Positions 59,899-64,000 of a stretch of DNA of 64,000 bases are shown here, in pieces (within the stretch, counting starts at the first letter, position 1; every line of letters starts with the position of its first letter). The stretch is from contig NZ_WUWN01000001.1 in the NCBI RefSeq assembly GCF_009846865.1, positions 62,001-126,000 on the forward strand. Direction: 5' to 3'. The stretch comes from Puerhibacterium puerhi (GTDB lineage Bacteria > Actinomycetota > Actinomycetes > Actinomycetales > Cellulomonadaceae). The position numbers and the translations under genes are program-made. The notes under the pieces are model-generated. The model ran no database searches. It saw only the letters and a list, made by a program, of their open reading frames with translations, and was not told the origin of the DNA.

Positions 59899-61803
59899 TC
59901 ATGCCCAGCCCGCCAGCGCCCACACGACGACGGCGAGCCCGAGCAGGCCGCCGAGCGTCGTCGCCGCGTACGACCGGACGTACCCGTTCTGCAGCCGCCG
60001 CAGCGCGTCGCCGGAGCGCCGCACCGCCGACGCGATCGCCAGGAAGCCGCTGTCGACGCCGGCACGGTCGGCGTACACGAGGGTGCGGGTCAGCACCTGC
60101 CCCGGCACCATGACGGCGGTCTCGTTGACCGCGTCCTGGTAGAGGTCCCGGCGGGCGGCGCGCACCAGCGCGGTCGACGCCGGCGCCACCACCGGCACCG
60201 GCGCGGCCGCGTAGGTGCGGAACGCGAGCACCACGCCGACGACCACGAGGACCAGCGTCAGCGCGATGAGCAGCGGCACCGGCAGCACGGGCTCGTGGTG
60301 GTCGGCGGGACCGACGACCGGCTCGAGCCACGCGGTGAACGCCCCGCCCACCGCCAGCAGGCCGCCGAGCGCCACGGACCCCACGGCGAGCACGACCATG
60401 GGCCAGCGCATCAGCGCCGGCGCCTCGTGCGGGTGCTGCGCCTCGGGGCCGGTCTCGGCCCACCGCCGCCGCCCGCCGAACGTCATGAACATCAGCCGGG
60501 ACATGTAGAACGCGGTGATGCCGGCGCCCAGCAGCGCCGCCCCGCCGAACACCCAGGGCCGCCAGCCCTCGCCGGTGAAGGCGGCCTCGACGATGAGGTC
60601 CTTCGACCAGAACCCGGAGAACGGCGGCACGCCGATGATCGCCAGCCAGCCGAGCGCCATCGTCCCCGCGGTCACCGGCAGCAGACGGGCCAGCCCGCCG
60701 AAGCGGCGCATGTCCACCTCGTCGCCCATCGCGTGCATCACCGACCCGGCGCCGAGGAACAGCCCCGCCTTGAAGAACCCGTGCGTCACCAGGTGGAAGA
60801 TCGCGAACGCGTAGCCGGCCGGGCCCAGCCCGGCGGCGAGCATCATGTAGCCGATCTGGGACATCGTCGAGGCCGCGAGCGCCTTCTTGATGTCGTCCTT
60901 GGCGCAGCCGACGACCGCCCCGAACAGCAGGGTCACCACGCCGACGACCGCCACGACCAGCTGCGCCGCGGGGGCCGCCTCGAGGATCGGCGCGCTGCGC
61001 ACCAGCAGGTACACCCCGGCGGTGACCATCGTGGCCGCGTGGATCAGGGCGGACACCGGCGTCGGGCCGGCCATCGCGTCGCCGAGCCAGGCCTGCAGCG
61101 GCACCTGCGCGGACTTGCCGCACGCCGCCAGCAGCAGCATGAGGCCGACGGCGGTGGCCACGCCGGTGCCGAGCTCGCCGGCCCGCGGGAGCACGTCGGC
61201 GTAGGACAGCGAGCCGAGCTGGGCCAGCAGCAGCATCATCGCCACCACCAGGCCCATGTCGCCGACCCGGTTCATCACGAACGCCTTCTTGCCCGCCACC
61301 GCGTTGCCCCGCCGCCGGTCCCAGAACCCGATGAGCAGGAACGACGCCAGGCCCACGCCCTCCCAGCCGACGAACAGCAGCAGGTAGCCGTCGGCGAGCA
61401 CCAGCAGCAGCATCGCGGCGACGAAGAGGTTGAGGTAGCCGAAGAACCGGCGCCGGTCGGCGTCGTGCGCCATGTAGGCCACGGAGTACACGTGGATGAG
61501 CGAGCCGACGAACGTCACCAGCACCACGAACGTCATCGACAGCGGGTCGGCACGCAGCCCGGCGTCCACCTGCAGCGTGCCCACGTCGAGCCACGTGCCG
61601 AGCGAGGCGGTGCCCACCCGGTCGGCGGCGGGCCGGGCGAGCATGTCCACGAGCACGACCAGGCCGACGACGAACGCGCCGGCGCTCGCGGCCACGCCCA
61701 GCCAGTGCCCCCACCGGTCCAGGCGGCGCCCGCCGGCGACCAGCACGAGCGCGCCGAGCGCCGGCAGCCCCACGAGCCAGGGCATCAGACCCAGCGTCTG
61801 CAT
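59899..61803 (-). CDS. nuoL: NADH-quinone oxidoreductase subunit L
   Basis: Largest membrane subunit, 634 residues. The antiporter core is [72 protein letters not shown] and [14 protein letters not shown]. The C-terminal extension carries the long lateral helix region. Confidence 0.97.
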   Translation of the reverse strand: MQTLGLMPWLVGLPALGALVLVAGGRRLDRWGHWLGVAASAGAFVVGLVVLVDMLARPAADRVGTASLGTWLDVGTLQVDAGLRADPLSMTFVVLVTFVGSLIHVYSVAYMAHDADRRRFFGYLNLFVAAMLLLVLADGYLLLFVGWEGVGLASFLLIGFWDRRRGNAVAGKKAFVMNRVGDMGLVVAMMLLLAQLGSLSYADVLPRAGELGTGVATAVGLMLLLAACGKSAQVPLQAWLGDAMAGPTPVSALIHAATMVTAGVYLLVRSAPILEAAPAAQLVVAVVGVVTLLFGAVVGCAKDDIKKALAASTMSQIGYMMLAAGLGPAGYAFAIFHLVTHGFFKAGLFLGAGSVMHAMGDEVDMRRFGGLARLLPVTAGTMALGWLAIIGVPPFSGFWSKDLIVEAAFTGEGWRPWVFGGAALLGAGITAFYMSRLMFMTFGGRRRWAETGPEAQHPHEAPALMRWPMVVLAVGSVALGGLLAVGGAFTAWLEPVVGPADHHEPVLPVPLLIALTLVLVVVGVVLAFRTYAAAPVPVVAPASTALVRAARRDLYQDAVNETAVMVPGQVLTRTLVYADRAGVDSGFLAIASAVRRSGDALRRLQNGYVRSYAATTLGGLLGLAVVVWALAGWA

Positions 61804-61812
61804 CGGACCCCC

Positions 61813-62112
61813 TCAGCCGTTGAGCAGGTTGACGTCGTCGACCGAGGCCGACCGGCGGGTGCGGAAGATCGTCACGATGATCGCGAGGCCCACCACGACC
61901 TCCGCGGCCGCGACGACCATGACGAAGAACGCCAGCACCTGGCCGGTGAGGTCGCCGTGCAGGCGGGCGAACGTGACGAAGGCCAGGTTGGTCGCGTTGA
62001 GCATGAGCTCGACGCCCATGAACACGACGATCGCGTTGCGGCGCAGCAGCACCGTGGCGGCGCCGACGGCGAACAGGATCGCGGCCAGCCACAGGTAGTT
62101 GGTCACGGCCAT
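61813..62112 (-). CDS. nuoK: NADH-quinone oxidoreductase subunit K
   Basis: Three-helix subunit, 99 residues, with the conserved membrane glutamates in [16 protein letters not shown] and [14 protein letters not shown]. Its ATG overlaps the nuoJ stop by 1 bp; nuoL follows after 9 bp. Confidence 0.97.
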   Translation of the reverse strand: MAVTNYLWLAAILFAVGAATVLLRRNAIVVFMGVELMLNATNLAFVTFARLHGDLTGQVLAFFVMVVAAAEVVVGLAIIVTIFRTRRSASVDDVNLLNG

Positions 62113-63026
62113 CAGCCCCGCACCTCCCGGTCGTCGCGCGCTCGCCGGCCCCCGTCGCCGGTGTCGGGCGCGCCGTCGGTCTTCGCGGCCGGTCCACCGT
62201 CGGGCGGCGCACCGTCGGCCGGCGCACCGTCGGCGTCGGCCGGCTCCAGCGCCCCGGGGGCGCCGCGCTCGACGAGCGTCTCCTCGGCCGCGAGCACCGC
62301 CGTCACCGAGCGCTGCTGGCCGCGGATGCGCAGCACGCGCGGCACCGAGTGCTCCAGCGGCCGGCCGTCGGGGCCGAGCGCCGGGGTGTCCATCGCGGTG
62401 TTCTGGGCGTAGACGCCGGGCGCGGGCAGCGGGGTGAGGGGGCGGCCCTCGGCAAGCTGCGCCACGCGCTGCTCGGCGACGAACCGCTGGGTGCGGCGCG
62501 GGCCGAGCCGGCGCCGGTGGGTCAGCACGAGGCCGGCGAGCGCGGCGGTGACCAGCAGCACGCCCACGACCTCCATGGCCAGCACGTAGTCGCCGAACAG
62601 CACGCGGGCCAGGCCTTCGGGGTTGGTCGCCGCGGCGCCGGCCCCGGGGGCCGCCGCCGGGCCCGGCGGGAGCACCACCCGCCCCACCACGCCGCCGAGC
62701 ACCACGAGCAGGCCCAGCCCGAGCAGCACGCCGATCCAGCGCTGGCCGCGGATCGTCTCGGTGAGGGAGTCGGCGGCGTCGACGCCCACGAGCATGAGCA
62801 CGAAGAGGAACAGCATCATCACCGCGCCGGTGTAGACGACCACCTGCACGACGCCGAGGAAGGGGGCCTGGCTGGCCACGTAGAGCACGGCGAGCGCGAT
62901 CATCACGAACACCACGCAGATCGCCGCGTGCACGGCGCGGCGCACCACGAGCAGCCCCAGGCTCGCCAGGACCATGAGCGGGGCGAGGACGCCGAAGAGG
63001 GCTGCCTCGCCGCCCGAGGTGGTCAT
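62112..63026 (-). CDS. nuoJ: NADH-quinone oxidoreductase subunit J
   Basis: Five-helix subunit, 304 residues, with [21 protein letters not shown] as the family hallmark (pi-bulge helix). The C-terminal third is a disordered, Gly/Ala/Pro/Asp-rich cytoplasmic tail, longer than in E. coli but common in actinobacteria. Confidence 0.96.
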   Translation of the reverse strand: MTTSGGEAALFGVLAPLMVLASLGLLVVRRAVHAAICVVFVMIALAVLYVASQAPFLGVVQVVVYTGAVMMLFLFVLMLVGVDAADSLTETIRGQRWIGVLLGLGLLVVLGGVVGRVVLPPGPAAAPGAGAAATNPEGLARVLFGDYVLAMEVVGVLLVTAALAGLVLTHRRRLGPRRTQRFVAEQRVAQLAEGRPLTPLPAPGVYAQNTAMDTPALGPDGRPLEHSVPRVLRIRGQQRSVTAVLAAEETLVERGAPGALEPADADGAPADGAPPDGGPAAKTDGAPDTGDGGRRARDDREVRG

Positions 63027-63841
63027 GCGTGCACCCCCTTGGGCCGGACGGCGTCCTCCGCCGTCGGCGCGTCAGTGCCCGGCTCGGGCTCCCGCTGGGC
63101 GCCCGCGGCCGCCGTCCCCGCCGCGCGCGCCGCGGCCGACTTGGTCGCCGACCCGCGCAGGCGGTGCCGGGTGGGCCGCGGGGGCGGCGCCTCGCCCTCG
63201 ACGACGCGCGCCGCGGCCTCGACGGTCGGGTCGTCGGGCCGGTGCTCGCGCACCCACGCCACCTGCTCGGCGGTGGGGCCCGTGACCTCGCCGCGGTAGT
63301 ACTCGGTGTCCGTGGTGCCCTCGACCATGGGGTGCGGCGCGGCGAGCATGCCCTCGGCGAGCGGCGCGAGGAGGTCCTGCTTCTCGTAGATCATCCCGGC
63401 GCGGGTCGGCCCCGCCAGCTCGTAGTCGTTGGTCATGGTCAGCGCCCGGGTGGGGCAGGCCTCGATGCACAGACCGCAGAAGATGCAGCGCAGGTAGTTG
63501 ATCTGGTAGACGCGGCCGTACCGCTCGCCGGGGCTGCGGTGCGCGCCGGCGCCGTCGGTGGCGGCGAGGTCGGCGTTGTCGGCGCCCTCGACGTAGATGG
63601 CGTCCGCCGGGCACGCCCAGGCGCACAGCTCGCAGCCGATGCACTTCTCCAGGCCGTCCGCGTACCGGTTGAGCTGGTGGCGGCCGTGGTAGCGCGGCTT
63701 CGGCGGCACCTTCTCGAACGGGTACTGCTCCGTGACGGTCGGCCGGAACATCGACCCGAGCGTGACGCCGAACCCGGCCACCGGGGCCAGCGCCCGCCCG
63801 ATCGGGCCCTTGCGGGGCCGCAGGGGCTGGTAGTCGCTCAT
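63023..63841 (-). CDS. nuoI: NADH-quinone oxidoreductase subunit I
   Basis: Two-[4Fe-4S] ferredoxin-like subunit, 272 residues, with both clusters intact ([12 protein letters not shown] and [12 protein letters not shown]). An Ala/Pro-rich C-terminal extension of about 80 residues follows. ATG overlaps the nuoH stop by 4 bp. Confidence 0.97.
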   Translation of the reverse strand: MSDYQPLRPRKGPIGRALAPVAGFGVTLGSMFRPTVTEQYPFEKVPPKPRYHGRHQLNRYADGLEKCIGCELCAWACPADAIYVEGADNADLAATDGAGAHRSPGERYGRVYQINYLRCIFCGLCIEACPTRALTMTNDYELAGPTRAGMIYEKQDLLAPLAEGMLAAPHPMVEGTTDTEYYRGEVTGPTAEQVAWVREHRPDDPTVEAAARVVEGEAPPPRPTRHRLRGSATKSAAARAAGTAAAGAQREPEPGTDAPTAEDAVRPKGVHA

Positions 63842-64000
63842 CGGGACTCCTCCTGGACGGGCTGGTCACGGTCCGGGTCACGGTCCGGGTCACGGTCCGG
63901 GCCGGCCTCGGGGTCGACGAGGTCCGGTTCGACGGCGTGGCGGGCCGCGCGCGGGGACGGCGGCAGGTGCTGGCCCGGCAGGGGCGGGACGGGGTACCCG
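63838..64000 (-). CDS. nuoH: NADH-quinone oxidoreductase subunit H (C-terminal end only)
   Basis: The last 53 residues of nuoH enter from the right edge ([21 protein letters not shown]...). Position before nuoI with a 4-bp overlap and the YPVPPLP end support the call. The tail contains DPDR repeats made by a 12-bp repeat. The catalytic quinone-site part lies outside the window. Confidence 0.8.
   Translation of the reverse strand, partial: GYPVPPLPGQHLPPSPRAARHAVEPDLVDPEAGPDRDPDRDPDRDQPVQEESR
63865..63900. repeat. Three 12-bp tandem repeats in the nuoH tail
   Basis: GTCACGGTCCGG is repeated three times without interruption, in frame, in the disordered C-terminal tail of nuoH (Asp-Arg-Asp-Pro). 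Confidence 0.88.

Overview
The window is very GC-rich, actinobacterial chromosomal DNA. Coding strands use GC-ending codons throughout, GTG starts are common and 4-bp start/stop overlaps are frequent. Gene content and order (secE-nusG beside tRNA-Trp, rpmG beside two MaoC-like genes and murB, FHA/kinase proteins, an actinobacterial nuo operon) point to a member of the Micrococcales, probably Cellulomonas-like. The genus is inference. No insertion sequence, phage, rRNA or CRISPR array was seen.

Region 1 (1-13.0 kb) is the conserved nusG/secE/tRNA-Trp/murB/MaoC/rpmG neighbourhood, with four tRNAs (Trp, Met, Thr, Tyr). It is interrupted by an ABC-2 exporter with a translationally coupled histidine kinase and response regulator, an adenosine deaminase, a lipoprotein L,D-transpeptidase, and a divergent MFS exporter/LacI regulator pair. 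A symmetric array of six 19-bp repeats lies between the convergent LacI-family and MaoC genes.

Region 2 (13.1-22.6 kb) is mixed housekeeping: RarD-like transporter, YajQ, DUF4190-like membrane protein, HAD phosphatase, HtpX, an NADPH:ferredoxin reductase behind a likely iron box, a lipoprotein, an APC permease, an orphan prepilin peptidase and a truncated lipoprotein gene.

Region 3 (22.6-55.25 kb, all on the minus strand) is the most interesting part. It is a roughly 33-kb locus resembling type VII secretion, built round an EccC/EssC-type ATPase with an FHA domain. Upstream of the ATPase, in transcription order, come two tandem giant (about 2,025-aa) Ig-like/fibronectin surface proteins, a MoxR-DUF58-transglutaminase-like module, an RDD-FHA protein, a PP2C phosphatase, an FHA protein, a Ser/Thr kinase, an FHA-like/helical protein and a tiny membrane protein. 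Downstream are a WXG100-like protein, an LXG-like candidate effector, two accessory proteins, a membrane protein and a second WXG100 protein. No EccB, EccD, EccE or mycosin gene is present. The same 18-bp palindrome, ATGGGGA-N4-TCCCCAT, precedes three transcription blocks within the locus.

Region 4 (55.4-64 kb, minus strand) is a long-chain polyprenyl diphosphate synthase overlapping nuoN, followed upstream by nuoM, L, K, J, I and the end of nuoH. These encode the membrane arm and an Fe-S subunit of respiratory complex I next to the menaquinone side-chain enzyme.

Short tandem repeats recur through the window: 12- or 18-bp units in coding and leader regions, and 14-17-bp duplications at stop codons.
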